A program made the translations under genes and the position numbers. This document shows positions 7,730 through 15,723 of a stretch of DNA of 44,095 bases, one piece after another (positions within the stretch are counted from its first letter, which is position 1; each line of letters begins with the position of its first letter). The DNA comes from Ilumatobacter sp. (GTDB taxonomy: Bacteria; Actinomycetota; Acidimicrobiia; Acidimicrobiales; Ilumatobacteraceae). The notes under the pieces were generated by a model, which was not told the DNA's origin, made no database searches, and was given only the letters and a program-made list of their open reading frames with translations. The stretch is from NCBI GenBank assembly GCA_018666235.1, contig JABJAB010000032.1:1-44095 (forward strand), written 5' to 3'.

Positions 7730-8884
7730 TCAGATCGTGTCGAGTGCGGCGGCGAGGTCGTCGACGAGATCGGCCTTGTCTTCGATGCCGACCGAGAGGC
7801 GGACCAGGTTGTCCGGCACTTCGAGCGGAGAGCCGGCAGCGGACATGTGGGTCATCGCGCCCGGATGCTCGATGAGGCTTTCCACCGCACCCAGCGACTC
7901 GGCAAGCGTGAAGATCGAGGTGGCATCGGCGACGCGCATGGCAGCGTCTTTCCCGGCCTTGACCTGAAACGACACCATGCCGCCGAAGTCCTTCATCTGC
8001 TTAGCGGCCGCGGCATGGCCGGGGTGATCGGGGAGCTGCGGGTACTGCACGCGCTCGATGGCAGGATGGTCGATGAGCAGGTCGACGATTGCCCGCGCGT
8101 TTTCGCAGTGGCGATCCATGCGCACCGCAAGCGTTTTCACACCGCGGAGCAGCATGTAACTGTCGAACGGTGACGGCACAGCGCCCGCAGCGTTTTGCGT
8201 GAAGCCGATCTTCTCGGCGAGCTCATCGTTCGAGGTGGCGACGAAGCCGCCGACCACATCGCTGTGGCCGCCGAGGTATTTGGTTGCCGAGTGCACGACG
8301 AGATCGGCGCCGAGCGTGATCGGCTGCTGCAGGTACGGGGTTGCGAAGGTGTTATCCACAACGACGATCGCTCCACGTTCGTGGGCAATCGAAGCAATGG
8401 CCTCGATGTCGAAGCAAGTCAGGAGCGGGTTGGTGGGGGTCTCCAACCAGATCATGCCCGTGTCGTCAGGCCAGTTGGCTCGCAGCGCGTCGAGATCGGT
8501 GAGATCGACGGCAGTCCATGGGTATCCCATTGGACCCCAGACCTTTGCGATCAGGCGGAACGTGCCGCCGTAGGCATCGTTGCCGAGCAGAACACGCTTG
8601 CCGCTGCCTTCTGGCGCGACGGTGAGGAGACGCAAGATGTTGTCCTCGGCAGCGAGACCGCTGGCGAACGAGAGGCCGTGGCGGGCCTGCTCGAGCGACG
8701 CAATCTGTGTTTCGACGGCGGTCCGTGTCGGGTTGCCCGACCGCGAGTACTCGTAGCCCTTGTGGTTGCCGACGCCGTCCTGGGCAAAGGTGGTCGACAG
8801 CGAGATCGGGACGACGACGGCGCCCGTGGTCGGGTCCGGCTCCTGGCCGGCGTGGATCGCTCGGGTCGAGAAGCCCGTCGACAT
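7730..8884 (-). CDS. Cystathionine gamma-lyase/gamma-synthase (Cys/Met PLP enzyme)
   Basis: A 384-residue fold-type I PLP enzyme of the Cys/Met metabolism family. The N-terminus GFSTRAIHAGQEPDPTTGAV and the PLP lysine in HSATKYLGGHSDVVGG are diagnostic; the family splits or makes cystathionine. Lying directly downstream of cystathionine beta-synthase, it most likely acts as the gamma-lyase that completes reverse transsulfuration (homocysteine to cysteine), but sequence alone does not exclude MetB activity. I chose ATG 8884; a GTG at 8926 that overlaps the end of cbs would add 14 residues and is possible. Confidence 0.9.
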   Translation of the reverse strand: MSTGFSTRAIHAGQEPDPTTGAVVVPISLSTTFAQDGVGNHKGYEYSRSGNPTRTAVETQIASLEQARHGLSFASGLAAEDNILRLLTVAPEGSGKRVLLGNDAYGGTFRLIAKVWGPMGYPWTAVDLTDLDALRANWPDDTGMIWLETPTNPLLTCFDIEAIASIAHERGAIVVVDNTFATPYLQQPITLGADLVVHSATKYLGGHSDVVGGFVATSNDELAEKIGFTQNAAGAVPSPFDSYMLLRGVKTLAVRMDRHCENARAIVDLLIDHPAIERVQYPQLPDHPGHAAAAKQMKDFGGMVSFQVKAGKDAAMRVADATSIFTLAESLGAVESLIEHPGAMTHMSAAGSPLEVPDNLVRLSVGIEDKADLVDDLAAALDTI

Positions 8885-8918
8885 GTCGGTCAGCTTCTCG
8901 GTGTCGTTGGGGGTTTGA

Positions 8919-10343
8919 TCAGTCACGTCCGGCGGCGTCCTCTGCAATGGCGGTGAAATAGGAAAGCAGGTCGGTGCGGGTGAGCACACTCAGCGGCCGA
9001 CCGCCTGAGAGCACCAGCAGGGCTGGTGCAGTTTCGAGCATTTCCACAGCGAGTTCGACCTTTTGGCCGACACCGATCGTTGGGAGCTTGGCGCCCATGA
9101 TCTTTTCGACCTCGACGGTCATCGCTCCAGGGTCGCGGTGGATGACATCCATCAATTCGAGTTCATCGACCGAGCCCGACACCTCGGCGTTTGCGAACGG
9201 TGGCGTGTTCTTGCACACGGGGAGCTGGCTGACGCCGTTGGCGCGCATGATCTCGATCGCCTCGCTGACCGGTGCCGTCGGGTTGACGTACAGGAGGTTC
9301 TCGATCGAGGCGTTGCGCGTATCGAGCACGGCTCCGACACACTGATCGCACTCTTTGATGAACCCGAAGTTCATCATCCAGCTCTCGTTGAAGACCGTTG
9401 AGAGGTAGCCGCGCCCGGAATCAGGGTTGAACACGACGACCACAGCGTCGTCGTCGGCTTCTTTGGCGACCTTGAGCGCAGCAGCGACCGCCGTCCCGCC
9501 GGAACCCCCGATCAGGATGCCCTCAGTTTCGCTGACGTAGCGAGCGGTGAGGAAGCTCTCTTCGTCGCTGATCGGAATGACCTCGTCCCAGAGGTCGCCG
9601 TCGTAGGCGGCTGGATAGAAGTCTTCGCCAACACCTTCGACGAGATACGGCCGGCCCGATCCACCGGAGAACACTGAGGTGTCCGGGTCAGCGACGATCA
9701 GCTTGATGTCTGGGTTCATCTTCTTGAGAAATCGACCAGTGCCGGTGATGGAACCGCAGGTGCCCGCTCCTGCAACGAAGTGCGTGATGCGGCCGGCGGT
9801 CTGCTCCCAGATCTCGGGTCCCGTGGTCTTGGTATGGGCGATCGCGTTGTTCGGGTTCGCGTACTGGTTGGGTCGGTAGGCGCCGCGCTCCTGGGTGAGC
9901 CGCTCGGCCACCGAGTAGTAGCTGTCGGGGTCCTCGGGGGCAACAGCGACGTCGCACACCACAACTTCGGCGCCATACGCCCGGAGCAGGTCGACCTTTT
10001 CCTTGCCCGCCTTGTTGGTCATGACGAACACGCACTTGTAGCCCCGCTGGGCTGCGACGATGGCCAGGCCGACACCGGTGTTTCCGGATGTCGGTTCGAC
10101 GATGGTGCCCCCGGGCAGGAGTTCACCGCTTGCTTCAGCCGCCAGGATCATCTCGAGCGCCGGACGGTCCTTCGAGGAGCCGCCGGGATTGGTCACTTCG
10201 TGCTTCATCGCGAGGGTGCACTTGATGTCGTGCTCTTCGCTCACCCGCTTCATGCGGACCATCGGCGTCTTGCCGATCAGGTCGAGAATCGATGGCGCAA
10301 TGTCCATGTCGCCGGGGTCCCAGGCAGAATCGGGAGTGGTCAT
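8919..10343 (-). CDS. cbs: Cystathionine beta-synthase with C-terminal CBS domains
   Basis: A 474-residue PLP enzyme that condenses homocysteine with serine. The catalytic half has the PLP lysine in NPGGSSKDRPALEM, the phosphate loop EPTSGNTGVGLA and GAGTCGSITGTGRFLK. From about residue 340 a pair of CBS motifs follows (for example APVSEAIEIMRANGVSQLPV and a final segment ending in RTDLLSYF), probably regulatory. The architecture matches mycobacterial Cbs. Start ATG 10343 has TAACCT six bases upstream. The next gene downstream, cystathionine lyase, completes the pathway and its possible GTG start overlaps this stop. Confidence 0.95.
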   Translation of the reverse strand: MTTPDSAWDPGDMDIAPSILDLIGKTPMVRMKRVSEEHDIKCTLAMKHEVTNPGGSSKDRPALEMILAAEASGELLPGGTIVEPTSGNTGVGLAIVAAQRGYKCVFVMTNKAGKEKVDLLRAYGAEVVVCDVAVAPEDPDSYYSVAERLTQERGAYRPNQYANPNNAIAHTKTTGPEIWEQTAGRITHFVAGAGTCGSITGTGRFLKKMNPDIKLIVADPDTSVFSGGSGRPYLVEGVGEDFYPAAYDGDLWDEVIPISDEESFLTARYVSETEGILIGGSGGTAVAAALKVAKEADDDAVVVVFNPDSGRGYLSTVFNESWMMNFGFIKECDQCVGAVLDTRNASIENLLYVNPTAPVSEAIEIMRANGVSQLPVCKNTPPFANAEVSGSVDELELMDVIHRDPGAMTVEVEKIMGAKLPTIGVGQKVELAVEMLETAPALLVLSGGRPLSVLTRTDLLSYFTAIAEDAAGRD

Positions 10344-10349
10344 CGTGTC

Positions 10350-10355
10350 AGGTTA
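10350..10355 (-). promoter_or_regulatory. -10 hexamer of cbs
   Basis: TAACCT on the minus strand ends six bases before the cbs ATG, so cbs can be transcribed separately from the glutaredoxin gene upstream, probably leaderless. Confidence 0.5.
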
Positions 10356-10392
10356 GTTGTCGCTGCACGGGATGTGCTGTGCCGAGAGTCGG

Positions 10393-10761
10393 TCAGTTGC
10401 CGAGCACGCGATCGACGAAACGACCGACCTTGCCGCCGGATTCTTCAATTTCGTCCTGACCAGCGGGGAGGAGATGCGGGGCTTGCGACGAGAGAAACGC
10501 CAGCAGCTGTTTTGCGGACGGATTGACCAGGCTCTGACTGCCGACGACGACCGTCGGGACGGTTTCGTTTCCGTTTGCATGCTGGCGAACCGTCGCAGCA
10601 TCGTTTGGGTTGTCCCAGATGTTGTGCTCGACTCGTTCGATGCCGAGTTTGTCCAGGCCACGGCGCAGGCTCGAGCAGAATCCGCAGCCGGGACGCCAAT
10701 ACAGGTCGATGTGCTGAGCTCCCGAAGAGGGTGCCGCAGTGGTGTCGTTCGCCGCGTTCAT
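10393..10761 (-). CDS. Mycoredoxin-like glutaredoxin
   Basis: A 122-residue thioredoxin-fold protein with the active site WRPGCGFCSS near residue 25 and the cis-proline block ETVPTVVVGSQSLVNPS. It resembles mycoredoxin (active site CGYC), which uses mycothiol to reduce mixed disulfides; phenylalanine replaces the usual tyrosine. The last 35 residues extend past the minimal fold with no recognisable motif. Mycothiol use is supported indirectly by mca at 41538. It lies upstream of cbs on the same strand, 49 bases away. Confidence 0.85.
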   Translation of the reverse strand: MNAANDTTAAPSSGAQHIDLYWRPGCGFCSSLRRGLDKLGIERVEHNIWDNPNDAATVRQHANGNETVPTVVVGSQSLVNPSAKQLLAFLSSQAPHLLPAGQDEIEESGGKVGRFVDRVLGN

Positions 10762-10767
10762 GCCACC

Positions 10768-10773
10768 AAGCTA
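10768..10773 (-). promoter_or_regulatory. -10 hexamer of the glutaredoxin gene
   Basis: TAGCTT on the minus strand ends six bases before the ATG at 10761. Confidence 0.45.
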
Positions 10774-10856
10774 ACGACGGACCCGTCGCGTCGGTCAGGT
10801 GTCATCATGAGTTTCCCGGCTGTTCAGCTGCACCGGACGGCTGGCAGACTGTGCGG

Positions 10857-11975
10857 GTGAGCAGCACAGCACTTGATACATCCGTCTACCTCGATCGACT
10901 TGCCCGGGTACGGACGGCGATGGCTGACCAGCAGGTCGATGCGGTCATGCTCTCGGTTGGTCATGACCTGCCGTACATGACGGGGTACACCGCAATGCCG
11001 CTCGAACGATTGACGATGCTCGTCGTGCAGCGTGAGGGTGACCCCACGTTGCTGATTCCTGGCCTTGAGGCTGCCCGTGTGGAACCGCAACCCGGCGTGT
11101 TCGACCTGCTGCCGTGGTCCGAGACCGAAGATCCGACGGCCATCGTCGGCCGCCTGGCATCGGGCGCCAAGCGCATTGCGGTCGGCGATCAGATGTGGTC
11201 GAGGTTCCTTGTCGAACTGTTGCCACACCTGCCGAATGCTCAGTTCACGCGCGCTGTCGATGTGGTCGGTCCTCTGAGGATGAGCAAGGACCGGGCAGAA
11301 CTCGACGCGCTGGCCGCCGCCGGCGCCGCCGTCGACAAGATCGCCGGCGAACTCCAGCGCGGCGAGATTCCGCTGGTTGGCCGTACCGAAGCCGAGGTGT
11401 CGGCACATCTCGGCCGGCGCATCATCGAAGAAGGTCACCAGGTCGTCAATTTTGCCATCGTTGCCGCTGGCGAGAATGCGTCGAGCCCGCACCATCATCC
11501 GGGCGATCGCGTCATCCAGCCAGGCGAGATTGTGCTCACCGACTTCGGCGGCACGATGAACGGTTACTGCTCGGACACAACCCGGTGCGTTTTCACCGGT
11601 GACATTCCCGCCGACGTCGCGGAGGCGTACGACGTGCTGTTCGAAGCGCAGGCAGCGGGCGTCACCGCGGCCACTGTCGGGACGGCATGCGAAGACGTCG
11701 ACCGAGCGTGCCGCAAGGTGATCGACGATGCCGGCTACGGCGACTACTTCATCCACCGCACCGGTCACGGCATCGGCCTTGAGGCGCACGAAGACCCCTA
11801 CATCGTTGAAGGCAACAAGCGTCCCCTTGAAGCTGGACACGCGTTCAGCGTCGAGCCGGGCATCTACATCCCAGGCAAGTGGGGCATGCGGCTCGAAGAC
11901 ATTGCTGCCGCGACCGACGACGGCCCCGAGCGCTTCAACAACTCTGACCACCACCTCATCTCCGTCGACGCCTGA
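10857..11975 (+). CDS. M24 family metallopeptidase (Xaa-Pro aminopeptidase/dipeptidase)
   Basis: A 372-residue pita-bread-fold peptidase with an N-terminal creatinase-like domain (about 1-140) and a C-terminal catalytic domain. All five metal ligands are visible: two aspartates in LTDFGGTMNGYCSDTTR, the histidine of HRTGHGIGLEAHE, and glutamates in FSVEPGIYIPG and MRLEDI. It probably removes or splits peptides with proline at the second position. The frame is open back to 10575 across the glutaredoxin gene, but the fold starts here. GTG 10857 is preferred over GTG 10851 because the hexamer CAGACT (10845-10850) ends six bases upstream. Confidence 0.9.
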   Translation: MSSTALDTSVYLDRLARVRTAMADQQVDAVMLSVGHDLPYMTGYTAMPLERLTMLVVQREGDPTLLIPGLEAARVEPQPGVFDLLPWSETEDPTAIVGRLASGAKRIAVGDQMWSRFLVELLPHLPNAQFTRAVDVVGPLRMSKDRAELDALAAAGAAVDKIAGELQRGEIPLVGRTEAEVSAHLGRRIIEEGHQVVNFAIVAAGENASSPHHHPGDRVIQPGEIVLTDFGGTMNGYCSDTTRCVFTGDIPADVAEAYDVLFEAQAAGVTAATVGTACEDVDRACRKVIDDAGYGDYFIHRTGHGIGLEAHEDPYIVEGNKRPLEAGHAFSVEPGIYIPGKWGMRLEDIAAATDDGPERFNNSDHHLISVDA

Positions 11976-12009
11976 GTCCACCTGATCGCCGTCATGCGGG
12001 CGGCGATGC

Positions 12010-12026
12010 GACCAGACGGGCTGGTC
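12010..12026. terminator. Possible hairpin between convergent genes
   Basis: GACCAG, a 5-base loop, then CTGGTC form a perfect 6-bp stem that overlaps the stop of the lipoprotein gene. A second stem, ATCGCCG/CGGCGAT, lies at 11985-12007. Neither has a T-tract. Confidence 0.35.
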
Positions 12027-12696
12027 AGGTGTCGAAGGCGGCTTCGTTGGGAGTAGATGAGTATGCGGTGAGCTCGATCAACAGGTCGCTCCCATCGAAA
12101 AGCGCGAGCGCCCCTGACTCGAGTGCGCAGTAGGTCTTGGTGCCTCCCGTGACCGGCACGGCGACGCACAGAGCCGGCTGGCCACCCAATTCGACCTCGG
12201 ATGCAACCGGGTCACCGATGCGCCGCTCAGCGTCGACCCGCAGGCGGCTGGCCATGGACTGCGCATAAAACTCGCTGGTCAGCAGGACGTCGCTTGTACG
12301 CGCCTCGTTGATGATCGCTTCACACGTGTCGCTGACGAGGTCGCACGTGAGCGTTCGGCCGTTGTCGTAGACATAGCGGACATCGTTAATCGTGATCGAC
12401 CGTCGGCCCGATGATGCCTGGACGACCTTGGCAGCGGAGTCGATGTCTCCCAGTCGGGTCAGAACGGCGTAATCCGCGGTGAACGTCGAAGTTGCGACAC
12501 ACTCGAAGCGGTTCAGCACCTCATCGATCTCGGTTCGACCCGTCGATTCGCCGGGGGCACAGCCGAAGGTGGGCCGCTCGCCGGTGAAGCAGCCGGTGGC
12601 TGTTGCCGCGAGCGCCAGGACCACGAGCGTGGAGCGAACGAGGTGACGAACGAGGTGACGAACGTGACGTGTGCCCGTGGGTTGGGGAGTGGCCAT
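12025..12696 (-). CDS. Putative lipoprotein of unknown function
   Basis: A 223-residue protein with an N-terminal lipoprotein signal: a basic start containing a HLVRHLVR duplication, the hydrophobic stretch STLVVLALAATATG and a cysteine (ATGC). The mature part is soluble with several cysteines (FGCAPGE, FECVAT, LTCDLVSDTCE, YCALES) that could form disulfides outside the membrane. I do not recognise the family; LppX/LprG-like lipid carriers have similar size and location, but I see no specific motif. The start is ATG 12696, since the frame upstream runs into the divergent promoter. TACGCT (12711-12706) ends 9 bases upstream. Confidence 0.75.
   Translation of the reverse strand: MATPQPTGTRHVRHLVRHLVRSTLVVLALAATATGCFTGERPTFGCAPGESTGRTEIDEVLNRFECVATSTFTADYAVLTRLGDIDSAAKVVQASSGRRSITINDVRYVYDNGRTLTCDLVSDTCEAIINEARTSDVLLTSEFYAQSMASRLRVDAERRIGDPVASEVELGGQPALCVAVPVTGGTKTYCALESGALALFDGSDLLIELTAYSSTPNEAAFDT
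12635..12664. repeat. 12-bp tandem repeat in a lipoprotein signal peptide
   Basis: CGAACGAGGTGA is present in two perfect copies (12635-12646, 12647-12658) followed by half a copy. On the minus strand it encodes the HLVR duplication in the positively charged part of the signal peptide. Confidence 0.9.
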
Positions 12697-12717
12697 GGCG
12701 CGGTCAGCGTACGCCGT

Positions 12718-12723
12718 TACCCT
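12718..12723 (+). promoter_or_regulatory. -10 hexamer of the membrane-protein gene
   Basis: TACCCT ends 8 bases before GTG 12732. With TACGCT on the other strand (12711-12706) it gives back-to-back promoters in a 35-base spacer. Confidence 0.45.
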
Positions 12724-12731
12724 CCCGAATC

Positions 12732-13607
12732 GTGATCCGTCTCGACGCTGCAACCGTGCTGCTGCAGTGGGCTTCGGGCGGCATGCTGTTCTGCTGGTTC
12801 ACCACCCGCCGACGCATCATTTCCGTCGGGTACGGCTGGTTGTTGCGGACCGTCTACCTCTGCTTTGCACTGGGGGCGCTCGCTGCGGGGTTGGCGTTCG
12901 GCAGCAACCCGATTCGTGAAGTGTCGTCGGCGCTGGTCGCTGCGGCATGCTTGTTTGCCCTGATCGTCTCCATCATTCGGAAGGACGCAGGCGTCAGTGG
13001 TCATGACGCCGAATTCGACCGCCGGTCCGAGCGAGTTGCCGAGATGACAGGCATCGAACGAACGGCCGACAAAGCAGCATCACGCACGGGTCCCGAGTTC
13101 AACCCGATCCTTGACCTCGTACCGGCCGTCATCGGCTGTGTTGGTCTCATCGCAGCATCGATCGACGCCGCAGCGGACTCGTCGACGTGGACCCTGATCG
13201 TCGCATTGCTGCGTACGTTGATCGGTGCGGCCTTCATCGGTGCGATCAGCGACGGGATGCTGCTCGGTCACTGGTATCTCACGCAGCCCGGCTTGCCCCG
13301 TCGGTTGCTCAACGAGATGGTCACTGCGTTGGCCTGGTTGTGGCCACTCGAAGTTGCCGCTCTCTTGCTGCCGACCGGGATGGTCAGCGTGTGGACCGGC
13401 GCCGTCGACGATGGCTGGGGTGGCCTACTGGGGTGGATGTGGGCGATGTGCGCGCTCACCACGATCATTCTGGTGATGGTGACCAAGGCAGCGTTGAAGG
13501 AGCGGTACTACTCCGCGGTGATGGCTGCCACCGGCTTGTTGTACCTCGCGATTTTGACGGCATTCGGCACAGACATCGTGGCCCGCGCTGTGCTCGACCA
13601 AACCTGA
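12732..13607 (+). CDS. Multi-pass membrane protein of unknown function
   Basis: A 291-residue protein with about eight hydrophobic segments: two or three in the first 82 residues, a charged cytoplasmic-looking loop of about 40 residues (EFDRRSERVAEMTGIE), then about five more. A conserved-looking DGMLLGHWYLTQPGLP lies at the end of a membrane segment, and its histidine could bind a cofactor. I do not recognise the family. GTG 12732 is chosen because the frame upstream overlaps the divergent lipoprotein and encodes a charged, unlikely N-terminus. Confidence 0.75.
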   Translation: MIRLDAATVLLQWASGGMLFCWFTTRRRIISVGYGWLLRTVYLCFALGALAAGLAFGSNPIREVSSALVAAACLFALIVSIIRKDAGVSGHDAEFDRRSERVAEMTGIERTADKAASRTGPEFNPILDLVPAVIGCVGLIAASIDAAADSSTWTLIVALLRTLIGAAFIGAISDGMLLGHWYLTQPGLPRRLLNEMVTALAWLWPLEVAALLLPTGMVSVWTGAVDDGWGGLLGWMWAMCALTTIILVMVTKAALKERYYSAVMAATGLLYLAILTAFGTDIVARAVLDQT

Positions 13608-13660
13608 CGCTCGGTTCCTGTTCACGACGAGGTGGGCCACTGCTGTGCAACACTGGCGCC

Positions 13661-14692
13661 ATGGCCAGGCCGGTGTGGAGCGGAACGATTTCGTTCGGAT
13701 TGATCGCGATCCCCGTCAAACTCTTCCACGCAGTGCGCAAACAGAATGTCTCGTTCAATCAGCTCGACGAACGCAACATGGCCCGGATTCGCTATCGCAA
13801 GGTCAACGCGGAAACCGGCGACGAAGTCACTGAGGAACACATCGTCAAAGGGTACGAAGTGGCCAAGGGCCGCTACGTGGTGGTCGACCCGGATGAGCTC
13901 GAACCCTTCATGCCGGTGGCGACCAAGTCGATCGACCTCGAAGAGTTCGTCGACCTTGCAGAGATCGACCCCGTGTACTTCGACACCGCCTATCACCTGG
14001 CGCCAGACGGGGTGCCGAAGCCCTACGTCTTGCTTGCCCGCGCAATGGAGCAGAGTGGCAAGGTCGCCATTGGGCGCTTCGTCATGCGCAACAAGCAGTA
14101 CACCGCCGCGATTCGCGCCGAGGAGGGCCGCCTCGTGATGTCGTCGCTCGCATACGCAGACGAAGTGGTTGACCCGGCCGACATCGAAGAGCTCCAGGGC
14201 CTGGATGACGTCGAAGTGAACGGCCGCGAAGTGATGATGGCTGAATCGCTGGTCGCGTCACTCAGCTCCGACTTCGAACCGCACAAGTATCACGATGAAT
14301 ATCGCGAGCAGGTGATGGCCCTCATCCAAATGAAGGCCGATGGCGAGGAGTGGGAGGTGCCCGAGACAGCTGCTGAGAAACCCAACGTCGTCGACATCAT
14401 GGCTGCCCTGGAGGCAAGCGTCGCCGCTGCGAAGGAATCCCGGGCTCGGCATCCCACCGGAGACCTGCCGATGAGCGTTTCAACGAAGGCAGACATCGCC
14501 GCCGCCGCCAAGAAATCCGCTGCGAAGAAGCGTGTCGTCAAGCCGCGCGCGAAGCAGCCAGCCGCCAAGAAGTCGGCGCCCAAGCGTGCGGGTGCGAAGA
14601 AGCAGGCGGCCAAACAGGTTGCGCAGAAGACCACCGTCAAGCAGGTCGCCAAGAAGAGTAGGGCCAAGGCCGGGGCGAAGAAATCAGCCTGA
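13661..14692 (+). CDS. ku: Non-homologous end-joining protein Ku
   Basis: A 343-residue bacterial Ku, which encircles broken DNA ends as a homodimer and recruits LigD. The N-terminus MARPVWSGTISFGLIAIPVKL is the family signature, and the core continues to about residue 260. From about residue 275 to the end the protein is a lysine/alanine-rich tail, seen in extended bacterial Ku proteins and thought to aid DNA binding or threading. The frame is open back to 13187 but the fold begins at ATG 13661. The polymerase-domain gene starts four bases after the stop, forming a two-gene end-joining operon. Confidence 0.96.
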   Translation: MARPVWSGTISFGLIAIPVKLFHAVRKQNVSFNQLDERNMARIRYRKVNAETGDEVTEEHIVKGYEVAKGRYVVVDPDELEPFMPVATKSIDLEEFVDLAEIDPVYFDTAYHLAPDGVPKPYVLLARAMEQSGKVAIGRFVMRNKQYTAAIRAEEGRLVMSSLAYADEVVDPADIEELQGLDDVEVNGREVMMAESLVASLSSDFEPHKYHDEYREQVMALIQMKADGEEWEVPETAAEKPNVVDIMAALEASVAAAKESRARHPTGDLPMSVSTKADIAAAAKKSAAKKRVVKPRAKQPAAKKSAPKRAGAKKQAAKQVAQKTTVKQVAKKSRAKAGAKKSA

Positions 14693-14695
14693 CCG

Positions 14696-15619
14696 ATGAC
14701 GGCGCCGATCGAGGTCGACATCGAGGGCCGCAGGGTGCGGTTGACCAATCTCGACAAGGTGCTGTACCCGTCAGGATTTACCAAGGCCGAGGTCGTCGAC
14801 TACTACGCCCGGATCGCACCGATCGCGGTGCCTCATGTGGCCGGTCGATGCATCACGTTCCGTCGGTTCCCAGATGGAACGGATGCGGACGGCTTCTTCG
14901 AGAAGCAATGTGCACAGCACCGCCCCGATTGGATGCAGACGGCCTTGGGGCCAGGAGATCGTCGCGGGGGCATCCACTATTGCCGTATCGAGGAGACCGC
15001 TGCGATGGTGTGGGCGGCGAACCTTGCGGCAATCGAATTGCACGCACCGATGGCGTTGGCCAATGATCTCGACACGCCGCGCGCGCTGGTCTTCGACTTC
15101 GATCCGGGACCTGACACCGGAGTCAGCGAGTGCTGCCAGGTGGCGCTTGGCGTCGCTGCGGTCCTCGACAGCGTGGGCCTGCGGGCCTGGTGCAAGACAT
15201 CTGGCTCGAAGGGGATGCAAATGTATGTGCCGCTGAACACTCCAGGCGCCACCCACGAAGGCGCGGCAAACTTCGCACTGGCCGTTGGGCAGGTCATGGA
15301 ACGGCAGTTCGCTCACGACACGTCAACGCCGCTCGGCGTCACCACCGTGATGGCCAAAGACGCTCGGCCGGGCAAGGTCTTCGTCGACTGGAGCCAGAAC
15401 GCTCACCACAAGACCACCATTGCGCCGTACTCGCTGAGAGCGCGACCGGCACCGACCGTGTCGACGCCGCTGACGTGGGATGAGGTGAGCAATGGCGCAG
15501 ACGGCGACGTCGAGTTGCGCTTCGAAGCGGGCGATGTCCTGCGCCGAGTTGGCGACGGCGGCGATCTCTTTGCGCCGGTGCTCACGCTCGAACAAGAACT
15601 GCCCCAGCCAGCGCGCTGA
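14696..15619 (+). CDS. Stand-alone LigD-type polymerase/primase domain
   Basis: A 307-residue archaeo-eukaryotic-primase-fold enzyme homologous to the polymerase domain of LigD, which fills gaps, preferring ribonucleotides, during end joining. The first catalytic acids are in ALVFDFDPGP, the substrate-contact region in CKTSGSKGMQMYVPL, and the last catalytic aspartate in VFVDWSQNAHHKT. Ligase and phosphoesterase domains are absent from this protein and its neighbours, so a separate ligase must act with it. ATG 14696 is coupled to ku. Confidence 0.93.
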   Translation: MTAPIEVDIEGRRVRLTNLDKVLYPSGFTKAEVVDYYARIAPIAVPHVAGRCITFRRFPDGTDADGFFEKQCAQHRPDWMQTALGPGDRRGGIHYCRIEETAAMVWAANLAAIELHAPMALANDLDTPRALVFDFDPGPDTGVSECCQVALGVAAVLDSVGLRAWCKTSGSKGMQMYVPLNTPGATHEGAANFALAVGQVMERQFAHDTSTPLGVTTVMAKDARPGKVFVDWSQNAHHKTTIAPYSLRARPAPTVSTPLTWDEVSNGADGDVELRFEAGDVLRRVGDGGDLFAPVLTLEQELPQPAR

Positions 15620-15723
15620 GCGCTGCGTCATGGAGCGCTGACGGGGATGTACGGCGTTGCCGCCTGGTGCGCCGTGATGTCGGCCATCATTGGAAGGTGC
15701 AGCAGTGGCGGAGTCGACGACCC

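Noticed and set aside
10824..11981. Long open frame (385 codons) on the minus strand opposite the M24 peptidase
   Set aside because: The plus-strand gene has all five metal ligands; the opposite frame has no recognisable motif.
13187..13660. Upstream extension of the ku frame, suggesting a fusion
   Set aside because: It lies over the membrane-protein gene in another frame; Ku begins at MARPVW (13661).
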